A DNA stretch of 64,000 bases from Kribbella aluminosa (GTDB lineage Bacteria > Actinomycetota > Actinomycetes > Propionibacteriales > Kribbellaceae): positions 1,798,001 through 1,862,000 of the forward strand of contig NZ_JAGINT010000001.1 in the NCBI RefSeq assembly GCF_017876295.1, written 5' to 3'. Under the pieces are notes generated by a model. That model ran no database searches, was not told the origin of the DNA, and was given only the letters and a program-made list of their open reading frames with translations. Below, piece by piece: positions 41,149 to 52,800 of this stretch; position 1 is the stretch's first letter, and each line of letters begins with the position of its first letter. The position numbers and the translations under genes are program-made.

Positions 41149-42258
41149 ATGTCCGGTCCCAACACTGATTACGACCCGGTCGAAGTGACGCCGCTGCATG
41201 CCGAAGAGCTGGAGCGGACCCGCGACGAGGCGCTGACGGCGTTTGCCGGGGCGGCCGATCTGGCTGCCCTGCAGGAGGCGAAGTCCGCTCATCTCGGGGA
41301 CAAGTCGCCGATCGTGCTGGCGAACCGGGAGATCGGCGCGCTGCCGCCGCAGGCCCGTAAGGAGGCCGGGCAGCGGATCGGCGCCGCCCGGAAGGCGATC
41401 AACGAGGCGTTCGCGGCCCGGCTCGCGGTGCTCGAGGCGGAGCACGAGGAGCGGATGCTGGCCACCGAGCGCGTCGACGTGACGCTGCCGTGGCACACCC
41501 CCGAGCTCGGCGCCCGGCACCCGCTGTCGCTGATCTCCGAGCAGGTCGCGGACGTGTTCACCGCGCTCGGCTGGGACGTCGCCGAGGGTCCCGAGGTCGA
41601 GGCCGAGTGGCTGAACTTCGACGCCCTGAACTTCCAGCCCGACCACCCGGCGCGGCAGATGCAGGACACGTTCTTCGTCGAGCCGGCCGGTTCCGGGAGG
41701 GTGCTGCGGACGCACACCTCGCCGGTGCAGGCGCGGTCGATGCTGACCCGTAAGCCGCCGATCTACGTGATCTGCCCGGGCCGCGTGTTCCGCACCGACG
41801 AGCTGGACGCGACCCACACGCCGGTCTTCTACCAGGTCGAGGGCCTGGTGGTGGACGAGGGCATCACGCTCGCGCACCTCAAGGGCACCCTCGACCACTT
41901 CGTCGTCTCGATGTTCGGCGAGGGTCTCGAAGCGCGGCTCCGGCCGAACTTCTTCCCGTTCACCGAGCCGTCGGCCGAGGTGGACCTGAAGTGTTTCGTC
42001 TGCCGCGGTGCGTCCGTCGGCAACCCGGACCGTCCCTGCCGCACCTGTGGCAGCGAGGGCTGGATCGAGTGGGGCGGCTGCGGCGTGGTGAACCCGCGGG
42101 TCCTGCAGGCCAACGGCATCGACACCGAGCGGTACTCCGGTTTCGCCTTCGGCATGGGCCTGGAGCGGACGCTGATGTTCCGCAACGGGGTCGAGGACAT
42201 GCGGGACATGGTCGAGGGTGACGTGCGGTTCAGCCGCCAGTTCGGGATGGAGATCTGA
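41149..42258 (+). CDS. pheS: Phenylalanyl-tRNA synthetase alpha subunit
   Basis: The 369-residue subunit carries the class II catalytic core that charges tRNA-Phe with phenylalanine. An N-terminal coiled coil (about residues 15-85) is followed by [21 protein letters not shown], motif 2 ([20 protein letters not shown]) and motif 3 ([13 protein letters not shown]). A Cys-rich loop CFVCRG...CRTCG precedes motif 3, as in other actinobacteria. The stop shares its last base with the pheT ATG. Confidence 0.97.
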   Translation: MSGPNTDYDPVEVTPLHAEELERTRDEALTAFAGAADLAALQEAKSAHLGDKSPIVLANREIGALPPQARKEAGQRIGAARKAINEAFAARLAVLEAEHEERMLATERVDVTLPWHTPELGARHPLSLISEQVADVFTALGWDVAEGPEVEAEWLNFDALNFQPDHPARQMQDTFFVEPAGSGRVLRTHTSPVQARSMLTRKPPIYVICPGRVFRTDELDATHTPVFYQVEGLVVDEGITLAHLKGTLDHFVVSMFGEGLEARLRPNFFPFTEPSAEVDLKCFVCRGASVGNPDRPCRTCGSEGWIEWGGCGVVNPRVLQANGIDTERYSGFAFGMGLERTLMFRNGVEDMRDMVEGDVRFSRQFGMEI

Positions 42259-44963
42259 TGCGGGTCCCACTGTCATGGCTTCGCGAGTACGTCGACGTGC
42301 CGGCCGGCGTCACCGGTCGCCAGGTCGCGGAGCAGCTGATCCGGGCCGGCCTCGAGGTGGAGACCGTCGAGGAGTCCGACCTGACCGGACCGCTCGTGGT
42401 CGGCAAGGTGCTGACGTACGAGAACGAGCCGCAGAAGAACGGCAAGACGATCCGCTGGTGCTCGCTGGACATCGGCAAGGACGAGCCGCAGTGGGTGGTC
42501 TGCGGTGCGCACAACTTCGAGGTCGGCGACCTGGTCGTCGTGGTGCTGCCGGGTGCGGTGCTGCCCGGCGGGTTCGCGATCGCGGCGCGGAAGACGTACG
42601 GGCATGTCTCGAACGGGATGATCTGCTCGAGCTCCGAGCTGGGGCTGGGCGACGACGGTACGCACGGGATCGTCGTGCTCGAGCCGGGTGAGGCCGCGCC
42701 GGGTGACGACGCGATCGAGCTGCTCGCGTTGCGGGACGACGTACTCGACATTGCTGTGACGCCGGATCGCGGGTACTGCCTGTCGATCCGCGGGGTCGCG
42801 CGGGAGGCGGCGACGGCGTACGGCGTGCCGCTCAGGGATCCGGCGGAGCTGGCGCTGGACGGGTCCGGCGCGGGCGGGTATCCGGTGCGCGTGGACGACG
42901 CGGCGGCGTGCAGTGTGTTCGTCACGCGGACGGTGACCGGGATCGACCCGGAGGCGTTGTCGCCGCGGTGGATGCAGAAGCGGCTGCTCGCGTCCGGGAT
43001 GCGGCCGATCTCGATCGGGGTCGACGTCGCGAACTACGTGATGCTCGAGCTCGGGCAGCCGATCCACACCTACGACAAGGCGCGGCTGTCCGGGGAGATC
43101 GTGGTACGGCGGGCGAACGCCGGCGAGAAGCTGATGACGCTCGACGACCAGACGCGGGAGCTGGACACCGAGGACCTGCTGATCACCGACGACTCCGGGC
43201 CGATCGGTGTCGCCGGGGTGATGGGCGGTGCGTCGACGGAGATGTCCGACAGCACCACCGACGTGGTGATCGAGGCCGCGCACTTCGACCCGATCGTGAT
43301 CGCTCGGGCGTCGCGGCGGCACAAGCTGTCGTCGGAGGCGTCGCGCCGGTTCGAGCGCGAGGTGGACCCGGCACTGCCGAGGTACGCCGCCCAGCGGGTC
43401 GCGAACCTGCTGGCCGAGTACGCCGGCGGCACGGTCCTCCCGGACGAGACCGTCGTCGACACGCACCCGTCCCCGTCCCCGGTAACCCTCCGCGCCGATC
43501 ACGCAGCCCGCGTCGCGGGTGCCCCCATCACCCTGGCGGACACGCTCACACACCTCCGCTCGGTCGGCTGCACCGTCGAACGAGCCGCCGCCGGCGCAAC
43601 CCCCGCCCCCCTCGCGGTGGGCGTGCACGCCCCGGCCCTGGTCATCGAGCCCACCCCACACGCCGCCGCGAGCACGACGACGACCGGCCCGGCAGTTGAT
43701 GCTGCCGCCGGCCTCGTCGCCGAGGGCGCTGCGAGCGCGACGACGACGGGCCGGGCAGTTGCTGCCGCGAGCGGCGCCGACGTGCCGGAGGTGGCTGTGG
43801 GCGCCGGCCTGGTCGGGGACGACTTGCTGACGGTCGTGCCGCCGTCTTGGCGGCCGGATTTGCGGGATCCTAACGACTTTGCCGAGGAAGTCATTCGGCT
43901 GTTCGGGTTCGACAACGTGCCATCGGTTCTGCCGGCGGCACCGGGTGGGCAGGGGCTTACGGTGGCGCAGCGGCGGCGTCGCCGGGTGGCTACCGCGCTG
44001 GTCGGTGCTGGGCTGACCGAGGTGGTGTCGTACCCGTTCACCGGCGAGGCCGACTTCGACGCGCTGGGACTGCCGGCCGACGACCCCCGGCGTACGACGG
44101 TGAAGCTCGTCAACCCGATCTCCGACGAAGAGCCGTCGATGCAGACCACCCTGCTCGCGACGCTGCTCCGGACCGCCGAACGCAACGTCGGCCGGGGCGC
44201 GAGCGACCTGGCGATCTTCCAGACCGGCCTGGTCTTCCTGCCGAAGGCGGAGACGAAGCCCGCGCCGCTGCCGTCGGTCGCGCACCGCCCGAGCGACGCC
44301 GAGGTCCAGGCGCTGGACGACGCGCTCCCGGACCAGCCGCTGCACGTCGGTGTCGTGCTGACCGGTTCGCTGACGCCGACCGGCTGGTGGGGCAGGGGCC
44401 GCCCGGCGGGCTGGGCCGACGCGGTCCAGATCGCGCGGCTGATCGCGTCCGCGGTCGGCGTCGAGCCGGTCGTGCGGAACGTCGAGCTCGCACCGTGGCA
44501 CCCGGGGCGGTGCGCGGAGCTCGTGGTCGAGGGCAAGGTCGTCGGGCATGCGGGCGAGCTGCATCCGAAGGTCTGCCAGGCGTTCGGGCTGCCGGCCCGG
44601 TCGAGTGCGGCCGAGCTGGACCTGGACGCGCTGATCGCGGCCGGCCCGGAGTCGGTCACGGCGCACCCGTTCTCGTCGTACCCGGTGGCCAAGGAGGATG
44701 TCGCGCTGATCGTCGCGGCCGACGTACCGGCGGCGGACGTCCAGGCGGCGCTGGCCGAGGGTGCAGGGGAGTTGCTGGAGTCGGTGCGGCTGTTCGACGT
44801 GTACACCGGTGAGCAGATCGGCGAGGGCAAGAAGTCGCTCGCGTTCGCGCTCCGGTTCCGCGCCCCGGACCGGACCCTGAAGGAGAACGAGGTCGCCGAC
44901 GCCCGGCAGGCCGCCGTCCAGGTCACCGTCGACCGCTTCGACGCCGTACAACGGGTCGGCTGA
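42258..44963 (+). CDS. pheT: Phenylalanyl-tRNA synthetase beta subunit with an insertion in the B5 region
   Basis: The 901-residue subunit has the tRNA-binding domain (about 40-150), B3/4 editing domain (about 200-370), B5 domain, catalytic-like core and the C-terminal ferredoxin-like anticodon-binding domain ([17 protein letters not shown] to RTLKENEV). Usual length is near 800-830. The excess lies between [10 protein letters not shown] (about 434-443) and [13 protein letters not shown] (about 523-535). That stretch is Ala/Thr/Gly-rich and contains an imperfect duplication ([13 protein letters not shown] and [13 protein letters not shown]). It should loop out of the B5 fold; the other domains look intact. 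Confidence 0.95.
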   Translation: MRVPLSWLREYVDVPAGVTGRQVAEQLIRAGLEVETVEESDLTGPLVVGKVLTYENEPQKNGKTIRWCSLDIGKDEPQWVVCGAHNFEVGDLVVVVLPGAVLPGGFAIAARKTYGHVSNGMICSSSELGLGDDGTHGIVVLEPGEAAPGDDAIELLALRDDVLDIAVTPDRGYCLSIRGVAREAATAYGVPLRDPAELALDGSGAGGYPVRVDDAAACSVFVTRTVTGIDPEALSPRWMQKRLLASGMRPISIGVDVANYVMLELGQPIHTYDKARLSGEIVVRRANAGEKLMTLDDQTRELDTEDLLITDDSGPIGVAGVMGGASTEMSDSTTDVVIEAAHFDPIVIARASRRHKLSSEASRRFEREVDPALPRYAAQRVANLLAEYAGGTVLPDETVVDTHPSPSPVTLRADHAARVAGAPITLADTLTHLRSVGCTVERAAAGATPAPLAVGVHAPALVIEPTPHAAASTTTTGPAVDAAAGLVAEGAASATTTGRAVAAASGADVPEVAVGAGLVGDDLLTVVPPSWRPDLRDPNDFAEEVIRLFGFDNVPSVLPAAPGGQGLTVAQRRRRRVATALVGAGLTEVVSYPFTGEADFDALGLPADDPRRTTVKLVNPISDEEPSMQTTLLATLLRTAERNVGRGASDLAIFQTGLVFLPKAETKPAPLPSVAHRPSDAEVQALDDALPDQPLHVGVVLTGSLTPTGWWGRGRPAGWADAVQIARLIASAVGVEPVVRNVELAPWHPGRCAELVVEGKVVGHAGELHPKVCQAFGLPARSSAAELDLDALIAAGPESVTAHPFSSYPVAKEDVALIVAADVPAADVQAALAEGAGELLESVRLFDVYTGEQIGEGKKSLAFALRFRAPDRTLKENEVADARQAAVQVTVDRFDAVQRVG

Positions 44964-44968
44964 GACTC

Positions 44969-46513
44969 ATGACCGGGAGTCACCCGCGGGTGGCCGTCGC
45001 GGCGCCGAACGCGGCGGCCGCGGATGCGGGTGTGCGGGTGGCTGCCGAGGGTGGCAATGCGGTGGATGCCGCGATTGCCGCCACGCTGGTGACGATGGTG
45101 AACGAGATCGGCGTGGTGTCGCCGGCCTCGGGCGGGTTCGTCACGTTGCAGGTGGCCGGTGCGGAGCCGGTGACGATCGACGGCTGGGTGGAGATGCCCG
45201 GGCGCGGCCTGTCGAGTGACCGGTTCGGGCAGGGCGTGTGGGACATCACCACCGACTACGGCGGCGGTACGACGACCACGGTCGGCCACGGATCCGTCGC
45301 CACGCCGGGCGGGATGAAGGCGCTCGACCTGGCGCACCGCCGTTCCGGGAAGGCGCCGTGGCGTGAGGTCGTCCAGCCCGCGATCGAGGTCGCCCGCAAC
45401 GGCTTCGCGCTGAGCCGGACCTCGGGGTACTACCTGGGCTTCACCCACGAGATCATCTTCGGCTGGCACCAGCCGAGCCACGGTGTCGTGCACGACGAGG
45501 ACGGCACGGTGATCAAGGCCGGCAGTACGGTCGTGATCCCCGAGCTCGCCGAAGCGCTCGAGCTGATCGCCCGCGACGGCGCCGAGACCATGTACACCGG
45601 CGACCTCGCCCGGCTCCTCGTCGAGGACATGGCCGCGAACGACGGCATCCTCACCGCCGAGGACCTCGCGGCGTACGAGGCGGTCGTTCGCCCCTCCCTG
45701 ATCGTCAAGCAGAACGGCTGGCGCCTGGCCACGAACCCGCCGCCCGCGGTCGGAGGTGTGGCGGCCGCCGCGATGCTCGCGCTGCTCGACGGCGTACCGG
45801 CCGACGGCAGCTGGCGTCAGTCCGAGCTGGAGCGGCTCATCGACGTGCAGTACGCCGTGCTCGGCCGGCGGCTCGCCGAGCTCGACGCGGAGGACGTACG
45901 ACGTCTCGAAGGGCAGAAGCTGCTCGACCTGGCCGCGGCCGGTGACCTGCGCGCGCTGTCCTCGCCCAGTACGGCGACGGTGTCGGTCGTCGACGACGAT
46001 GGCGACGCGTGCGCGATCACGGTCTCGTCCGGGTACGGCTCGGGCGTCCTCACACCCGGTACCGGCATCTGGCTGAACAACGCGCTCGGCGAGCAGGAGC
46101 TCCTGCACGGCGGCCCGCACAGCCTCGCCCCGGGCACCCGGCTGACGTCCAACATGGCACCGAGCGTCGCCCGAAGGGACAGCGACGGCGCCGTGCTCGC
46201 GATCAGCTCGCCCGGCTCGGACCGGATTCCGACCGCGATCGCCCAGGTGTACGCGCTCACCACCCACGGCGGCCTCTCACTCCGGGAAGCCGTCGAGCAC
46301 CCGCGGCTGCACGTCCGGGTCCGCGAGGACGTGACCGTCGACTACGAGGACGACCTGCCGGTGTCCGGCTCGACCGCGCTGCCGACCCGCGCGATGCCGC
46401 CGCACTCGATGTACTTCGGCGGTGTCGCGGCCGCGTTCTGGGATCCGGCCGACGGCCTGCTCGCGGTCGGCGACCCGCGGCGTACGGGTGCGGTGGCGAT
46501 CTCGCCGGTGTAG
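44969..46513 (+). CDS. Gamma-glutamyltransferase family protein
   Basis: The 514-residue protein belongs to the gamma-glutamyltransferase/cephalosporin-acylase Ntn-hydrolase family. It has GGNAVDAAIAA and GVVSPASGGFV in the large part and GYGSGVLTPGTGIWLNN plus MAPS in the small part. In typical members the self-cleavage site and nucleophile is a Thr three residues before the S of SVVD. Here the stretch reads SPSTATVSVVD, with Ala at that place and Thr on either side. It has no signal peptide, so it would be cytoplasmic. It starts five bases after pheT and is probably co-transcribed. Confidence 0.85.
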   Translation: MTGSHPRVAVAAPNAAAADAGVRVAAEGGNAVDAAIAATLVTMVNEIGVVSPASGGFVTLQVAGAEPVTIDGWVEMPGRGLSSDRFGQGVWDITTDYGGGTTTTVGHGSVATPGGMKALDLAHRRSGKAPWREVVQPAIEVARNGFALSRTSGYYLGFTHEIIFGWHQPSHGVVHDEDGTVIKAGSTVVIPELAEALELIARDGAETMYTGDLARLLVEDMAANDGILTAEDLAAYEAVVRPSLIVKQNGWRLATNPPPAVGGVAAAAMLALLDGVPADGSWRQSELERLIDVQYAVLGRRLAELDAEDVRRLEGQKLLDLAAAGDLRALSSPSTATVSVVDDDGDACAITVSSGYGSGVLTPGTGIWLNNALGEQELLHGGPHSLAPGTRLTSNMAPSVARRDSDGAVLAISSPGSDRIPTAIAQVYALTTHGGLSLREAVEHPRLHVRVREDVTVDYEDDLPVSGSTALPTRAMPPHSMYFGGVAAAFWDPADGLLAVGDPRRTGAVAISPV

Positions 46514-46554
46514 CGCGCGCTAAGGTCAACCCCTGATCTGGAGAAAGGTAGCCA

Positions 46555-47529
46555 ATGCGGGACAAGCCCGAGCTCTCCGTCGTCGTACCGATGTACGACG
46601 AGGAAGAGGTGCTGCCGATCTTCTTCGAGCGGATGCATCCGCTGCTGGACGGGCTCGGGATCAGCTACGAGTTGCTGGTCGTCGACGACGGCAGCCGGGA
46701 TCGGACCGCCGCGCTGCTCCTGGACGCCACGAAGGATTGGCCGCAGCTGCGCGTCGTCCGGCTGCTCCGGAACAGCGGTCACCAGGCGGCCCAGTCGGCC
46801 GGCTTCCGGCGCGCCCGCGGCCGGTATGTGGTCACGATCGACGCCGACCTCCAGGATCCGCCGGAGGTGATCGCCGAGTTCCTGAAGGCGGTCGACGAGA
46901 AGAACGTCGATGTCGTGTACGGCGTCCGCTCGGATCGTTCCAGTGACTCGTGGGCGAAACGGACGAGCGCCCGGCTGTACTACCGGTTGATGTGCCGTCT
47001 GGTCGGCAAGGAGATCCCGTTCGACGCCGCCGACTTCCGGCTGGTGACCCGCCGGGTGGTCGATGCCGTGAACGCCTTGCCCGACGACGGCCGGGTGTTC
47101 CGGCTGGTGATCCCGTGGCTCGGCTTCCCGAGCACCGAGGTGAAGTACGTGCGGGCGGAGCGGGCCGCCGGGACCACGAAGTACAGCCTGTCGAAGATGG
47201 TGCGGCTCGCGTTCGACAGCGTGACCGCGTTCTCGGCGGCTCCGCTGCGGCTGGCGACCTGGCTCGGGCTGCTCGGCGGCGCGATGTCCGGCCTGTTCGT
47301 GATCGGCGCGCTGGTGATCAAGCTGGCCGGCCGGAGCATTCCCGGCTGGACGTCGACCGTGCTCGCGGTGAGTGTGATCGGTGCGATCCAGCTGCTGTGT
47401 CTCGGGCTGCTCGGCGAGTACGTCGCCCGCCTGTTCCAGTCGAGTCAGCGCCGTCCGCAGTTCCTCGTCGGTTACGACAGCCTCGACGACCACGGGCATC
47501 AGGAGCCCGTTCACGAAAGCACCAGATGA
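46555..47529 (+). CDS. GT2 glycosyltransferase, GtrB/DPM-like
   Basis: The 324-residue protein has a GT-A domain with SVVVPMYDEEEVLP, VVDDGSRDRT, the DxD-like TIDADLQDPPEV and an RSDR loop, then two membrane helices (about 230-255 and 265-290). This is the layout of polyprenyl-phosphate sugar transferases that load a lipid carrier at the membrane. GGAGAAAGG precedes the ATG. The stop overlaps the next ATG by 4 bases (ATGA), so a lipid-linked sugar may be passed to the polytopic protein encoded there. Confidence 0.92.
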   Translation: MRDKPELSVVVPMYDEEEVLPIFFERMHPLLDGLGISYELLVVDDGSRDRTAALLLDATKDWPQLRVVRLLRNSGHQAAQSAGFRRARGRYVVTIDADLQDPPEVIAEFLKAVDEKNVDVVYGVRSDRSSDSWAKRTSARLYYRLMCRLVGKEIPFDAADFRLVTRRVVDAVNALPDDGRVFRLVIPWLGFPSTEVKYVRAERAAGTTKYSLSKMVRLAFDSVTAFSAAPLRLATWLGLLGGAMSGLFVIGALVIKLAGRSIPGWTSTVLAVSVIGAIQLLCLGLLGEYVARLFQSSQRRPQFLVGYDSLDDHGHQEPVHESTR

Positions 47530-49736
47530 GGCGGTCGGCCCCTTGGCTGCTGCCGATCCTGGCAGCGGTCGGCGGGTTCGTCTCGCTCGGTGACTTCGGC
47601 GCCGGTCCGATCCTCAAGTACGCCGCGTACTTCGCCGGCGCGATCGCGCTGCCGGGTACGTTGCTGCTGCGGGCCGCGTGGCGCAGTACCGGTAACTGGG
47701 CCGAGGATCTCGGGCTCGGGTCGGTGGTCGGCGCGACCTGGCAGCTGATCGGCTGGGCGATCTTCACCGCGCTCGGCTGGCAGCGCTGGCTGATCGTCTG
47801 GCCGGCGCTGGTGCTGATCGGGTTCGCGGTCGCCGGTCGGCGGTACTTCCGGATCGCCGAACCCGAGCCGCTGCCGTTCGCGTGGACCGTCGGGCTGGCG
47901 GTGTCCGCGGCGGTGATGGTCGGCGCGACCACCCTCGGCGTGATGGCATACCACCCAATGCCCCCGCACGGCGAGGCGTACTACCCGGACCTGCTCTACC
48001 ACTTGTCGATGGTGCACGAGCTGACGCGTGCCGTGCCGCCGGAGCTGCCGCAGGTCGTCAACGAGCGGCTGGACTACCACTGGTTCGCGGACGCCGACAT
48101 GGCCGCCGCCGTGGACGTCACCCGCCTCACACCGCTCGTCGTACTGTTCCGGCTCTGGGTCCTCCCGTGGCTGGTCGTATCGCTGCTCGTCTGCGCAACA
48201 CTCGCAAGAATCGTCAGCCGCACCTGGTGGACCGGCGTACTCGCCGCACTCGCCCTAGCCGCCCCGCAGCTGTTCCTGCTCGTCAACACGAGCGTGAACC
48301 TCGCACCGCCGGTCAGTCTGCTCAGCCCGTCTCAGACGTTCGGCATGGTCGCGGCTGTTGCGGTAGCGGTGTTCTTGATCGAGCTGCTGTTCAGAAACGG
48401 CAGCCATCGCCTCTGGCTGCTCATCGTCCCGGTCGCGGTCGTAGGCGGCGGCTCCAAGCCGACCGTACTCCCACTGCTGGTAGCAGCCGTCGGCCTAGCC
48501 GCCCTGTACCTGCTGGTGACAACCCGACGCCTCCCATGGCGCCTGATCGGTACGGCGGTCGTCCTGCTCGTTGCTGGCGCCGCTACGTTCCTGACTGTTG
48601 CCGGAAGCACCAGCGGCTCACGCGTGCAGTTCCTCGCCGTACTGAAGTCCCTGCCCGTCTACACCGCCGCTACTGGCGACAAGACGCAGCCCGGTGACGG
48701 CGGGTTGATCCTCCCAGCGCTGGCACATGGTGAGGTGCTCGGAACGCTCAGCCTGCTGCTCGGTCTGCTCTTGACCCTGCAGGCGATGTCCTGGGCCGGC
48801 TTCGGCGTCACCGGCCGCCGGGACCCGATCGCCTGGTTCCTGCTCGGTGCGATGATCGCGGGCTGGGCCGGGTACCTGCTGGTCGACCACCCGTCGGTGA
48901 GCGAGTCGTACTTCGTCTACACCGCGGCGCCGTTCAGCCTGGCCGGAGCGGGCTGGTTCGCGGCGACCAGTGCCCGCGCGTCGGGACGCCCGATGCCGAT
49001 CGCGATCGCCGCCTTCATCCTCTCGATCGGGTACGCCGGTCTGCTCGTTTGGGCCCGTGGTGTCCCCGCGGCGTCGACCGGGCGGCAGCTGTGGCTGACC
49101 ACCCGGATGCTGCTCGTCGTCCTCGGGATCACGTTGTTCCTGCTGCTCGTGTGGCGGCTGACGTTGCGGCAGGCAGGCGGCGGCATGTTCGTCGTACTCG
49201 TGCTGCTGTCGACCGCGCCGATCAGCTCGTTCGCGCAGAGCGCCGTACGGGGCGACACCGAGAGGGCGCCGACGTACCGCGCGGCGCGCTGGTGGGTGTA
49301 CCCGGACGAGGCCGAGGCCGCGTTGTGGCTCGGGCAGCACTCGGGGCGGTACGACGTGGTCGCGACGAACACGTGGTGCCGTCCGGCCGGCCCGGGAACG
49401 CCCGGCTGCGACGCCCGCGGCTACCTGGTCAGCGGCATCGCGGGCCGCCGTACGCTGATCGAGGGCTGGGCGTACACGAACCAGGCGATGGCCGCGCAGG
49501 GCCACGGCGGCCGCCGTTACACCGAGCAGCCGTCCCCGTGGCCGGACCGCGTCGCGCTCACCGAACAGGCCCTGACCGCACCGACCGCGGAGGTGCTGCG
49601 GCGGCTGCGCGACGAGTACGACGTCCGCTGGCTGTACGCCGACGGACGCAACGGACCCATTTCGCCCGCGCTCGACCGGCTCGCGGTCCGGCGACACAGC
49701 ATCGGCAAGGTGCGGATCTACGACCTCGGAGCGTGA
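47526..49736 (+). CDS. Polytopic GT-C-like membrane protein
   Basis: The 736-residue protein has about 15 hydrophobic segments, with larger extracytoplasmic regions near residues 135-200 (ending RLDYHWFADADMAAAV) and at the C-terminus (about 575-735). This architecture fits GT-C glycosyltransferases or DUF2206-like proteins that use lipid-linked sugars. An E/D-x-D or acidic first-loop motif cannot be assigned with confidence. It is translationally coupled to the GT2 enzyme and followed by a giant surface protein, a possible acceptor. Confidence 0.75.
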   Translation: MRRSAPWLLPILAAVGGFVSLGDFGAGPILKYAAYFAGAIALPGTLLLRAAWRSTGNWAEDLGLGSVVGATWQLIGWAIFTALGWQRWLIVWPALVLIGFAVAGRRYFRIAEPEPLPFAWTVGLAVSAAVMVGATTLGVMAYHPMPPHGEAYYPDLLYHLSMVHELTRAVPPELPQVVNERLDYHWFADADMAAAVDVTRLTPLVVLFRLWVLPWLVVSLLVCATLARIVSRTWWTGVLAALALAAPQLFLLVNTSVNLAPPVSLLSPSQTFGMVAAVAVAVFLIELLFRNGSHRLWLLIVPVAVVGGGSKPTVLPLLVAAVGLAALYLLVTTRRLPWRLIGTAVVLLVAGAATFLTVAGSTSGSRVQFLAVLKSLPVYTAATGDKTQPGDGGLILPALAHGEVLGTLSLLLGLLLTLQAMSWAGFGVTGRRDPIAWFLLGAMIAGWAGYLLVDHPSVSESYFVYTAAPFSLAGAGWFAATSARASGRPMPIAIAAFILSIGYAGLLVWARGVPAASTGRQLWLTTRMLLVVLGITLFLLLVWRLTLRQAGGGMFVVLVLLSTAPISSFAQSAVRGDTERAPTYRAARWWVYPDEAEAALWLGQHSGRYDVVATNTWCRPAGPGTPGCDARGYLVSGIAGRRTLIEGWAYTNQAMAAQGHGGRRYTEQPSPWPDRVALTEQALTAPTAEVLRRLRDEYDVRWLYADGRNGPISPALDRLAVRRHSIGKVRIYDLGA

Positions 49737-49816
49737 ACGTCCCGTAACATCTGGTGGCAAGGCTCGCCCGCCCGCGGCCGCAGCGTCGATCGTGATTGCT
49801 CGGGAGGGCTGGACAC

Positions 49817-52800
49817 ATGCGGGCAACCCGACCGGGGGCCATTCTTCTTGTCACCGGCCTGCTGAGCCTCGGCACTCTGACAGCGAACGCCTACGAGGTG
49901 CCGACCGCGCCCTTCACCGCCGGCGCGACCACGGTGATGCCGGGCTCCGGCCTGCGGCAGACGATCACGGTGACCGGGCAGACCGAACTCGGCGACCCGA
50001 CGACCGCGGGCTTCCGAGGCCCGGCCACCTACCGGCCTGCGATCGCGCCCGGCACACCCACTCAGGACGTGGTGGTGAACACCGGCGACTGCGCGTCCAC
50101 CGGCGGCTGCGGCGACCGCGGCACGGTGACGATCACGTTCTCCCAGCCGGTCCGCAACCCGGTCCTGCACCTCGGCGGCATCGGCGGATCGGTCACCCGG
50201 ACCGTCAGCGGCCGGACCGTCGCGCAGTCCGAACTGCACGCGATCCTGAAGCTCAGCACCGCCGGCCTGAGCCTGACGAAGCTCGGTACCGGAAACAACC
50301 TCGCGGTCAGCAGCGACACGATCACCGCCGCGAACCACGACACCGGCCCGAACTGCGTGAACACCAAGTCGCCGTCCGGTCTCGACACGTCCGCAACCGC
50401 CGCGTGCGGCTCGGTCCGCGTGAACGGTGTCGTCACCAAGGTCAGCTTCACCGTCTCGGCGCTGTTCACCAAGCACCCGAAGCTGCCCGCGCTGAACGAC
50501 GGCTCGTCCGGCGATGCGTTCTCGATCGTCGCCTCCGCGCCGGAGAACTTCAGCCATGCGCCTACGTCGTACGGCACCGCCTGGTCCGTGCTGAGCGACG
50601 TACGCCTCGGCAAGGACGCGCCGGAGGACAACCCCGGCATCCCGAACGGCACCACCAGTTCGCCTACGCCGCGGCCCGGCGACGGGGTCGTTCTCAAGCC
50701 GCTGCACACCGGGCGTACGTCGTACTCCGCCGACCTGCAGCTCACCGGCGCGTCGAAGGCCGGGCGGGCGTGCGGGTGGATCGACGTCAACGTCAACGGC
50801 GTCTTCGATCCGGGCGAACGAGCCTGTGCGCCGTTCGCCGCGAACCAGTCGACGGTCACGCTGCGCTGGTCCGAGATCGCGCCGAAGGCGGGTACGTCGT
50901 ACGCGCGGGTGCGGGTCGGATACAACGACGCGCAGGTGGAGAAGCCGACCGGTGCGGCGGATGCCGGTGAGGTCGAGGACTACCCGTTCGCGATCACGCC
51001 GCCGCCTCCGCCGGTGCTGACCGACGACACCGCGACGACCGGGTTCGGCACCGCCGCGGTCGTCAAGGTGCTGGCGAACGACAAGCCCGGCGATCCGGGT
51101 GCGCAGCTCGTCCCGGCGACGCTGTGCATTGTCGACAATCAACAATGCACACAGTTGCTGACCGTGGTCGGCCAGGCGAAGTACGTCGCCAACTCGGACG
51201 GCACGATCCGGGTCGAGCCCGTGCCCGGCTTCGTCGGTACGGCCAAGCCGGTCACCTATCGCGTTGCCGACAGCAACGGTACGACGGCGACCGCGAAGCT
51301 CACCGTGACGGTGTCGCTGCCCGACCACCCGGTCGCGATGCCGGACACCGCGACCACCCCGCAGAACGTCAGCGTCTCCGTGAAGCCGCTCGCCAACGAC
51401 CACGCGGCCGCGGGCGTGCAGCTCGTCCCGGGCTCCGTCGTACTGCGGGACCCGGCCGACGCGAAGTTCAAGAAACAGGTGGCGATCGCGGACGAGGGCG
51501 CGTACGTCGTGAAGCCGGACGGCGGCGTGGACTTCGTCCCGAAGCCGCGGTTCACCGGCGTCGGTACGTCGATCGGGTACCGGGTCAGCGACACCACGAA
51601 GCAGGCGGCCGAGTCCACGCTGACGGTCACGGTCACCCCGGTGACGCCGACCGCGAACGGCGACTCGGTCTCGACCGCGTTCGACACCGCCGTCGTCGTA
51701 CCGGTGCTCGACAACGACCTGCCCGGCTCGCCGGACGCACCGCTGGTGCCGGCCACGCTGCGGCTGGTCGATCCTGTCAGCAAGCAGATTGTCGACAAAC
51801 TGACGATCCCCGGCCAGGGCACGTACCTGGTGGACGCGGGCAAGGTGACGTTCGAACCGCTGCACGGCTTCACCGGCGTCGGTACGCCGGTCACCTACCA
51901 AGTGCTCGACAAGAACGGCACGGCGGCGCGCGCCGAGCTCACGGTCTCCGTCGCGGCACCCGGCCCGCCGGTCGCGAACCCGGACGTCATCAGCACGCTG
52001 CAGGGCCGGACCGTGGTGGCACCGGTGCTCGACAACGACAAGGCCGGGCCGACCGGCGCGGCCCTGAAACCCGGCAGCGTCCGGCTGCTGTCGGCGACCC
52101 AGCCGGTGCTGTCGCTCGTCGTCCCCGGCCAGGGCAAGTACGTGGTGAAGGCCGACGGCAGGGTGCTGTTCGACCCGCTGCCGTCGTTCAACGGCACGGC
52201 GACCGCGGTCGGCTATCAGGTTGCCGACAGCAACGGTGCGGTCGGGCGGTCGACGCTGACCGTGCGCGTGACCAAGGTCCAGCCGGACGCGTCCGACGAC
52301 ACCGCGGGTACGGCGTACGGCACCCGGGTGACCGTTCCGGTGCTCGCGAACGACGACGCCGGCGACCCGTCCGTCCCGCTGGTGCCGAGCACCGTGCGGC
52401 TGATCGACCCGACCACGAAGGTGCCGACGGCGACGTTGGTGATGCCGGGCCAGGCGACGTACACGACCACCGCGGACGGCATGATCGAGGTCGCCCCGGC
52501 GCCGAAGTTCACCGGCGCCGCGACCGCGGTCACCTACCGGGTCGCGGACGTGAACGGTACGACGACCACCGCGACGCTGTCCGTCACGGTCGCGAAGCCG
52601 GCGCCGCCGACCGCGGAGCCGGACACCGCGACCGGCAAGCAGAACGTTCCGCTGCGCCTGAGCCCGCTGGCCAACGACCTCCCCGGCGTCGGGACCGTCC
52701 TCGACCCGCACAGCCTCACACTGGTGGATCCCGCGGACGGCTCGCTCGCGAAGCTGGTGAAGATCCCGGGCCAGGCGACGTACCAGGTCAACCCGGACGG

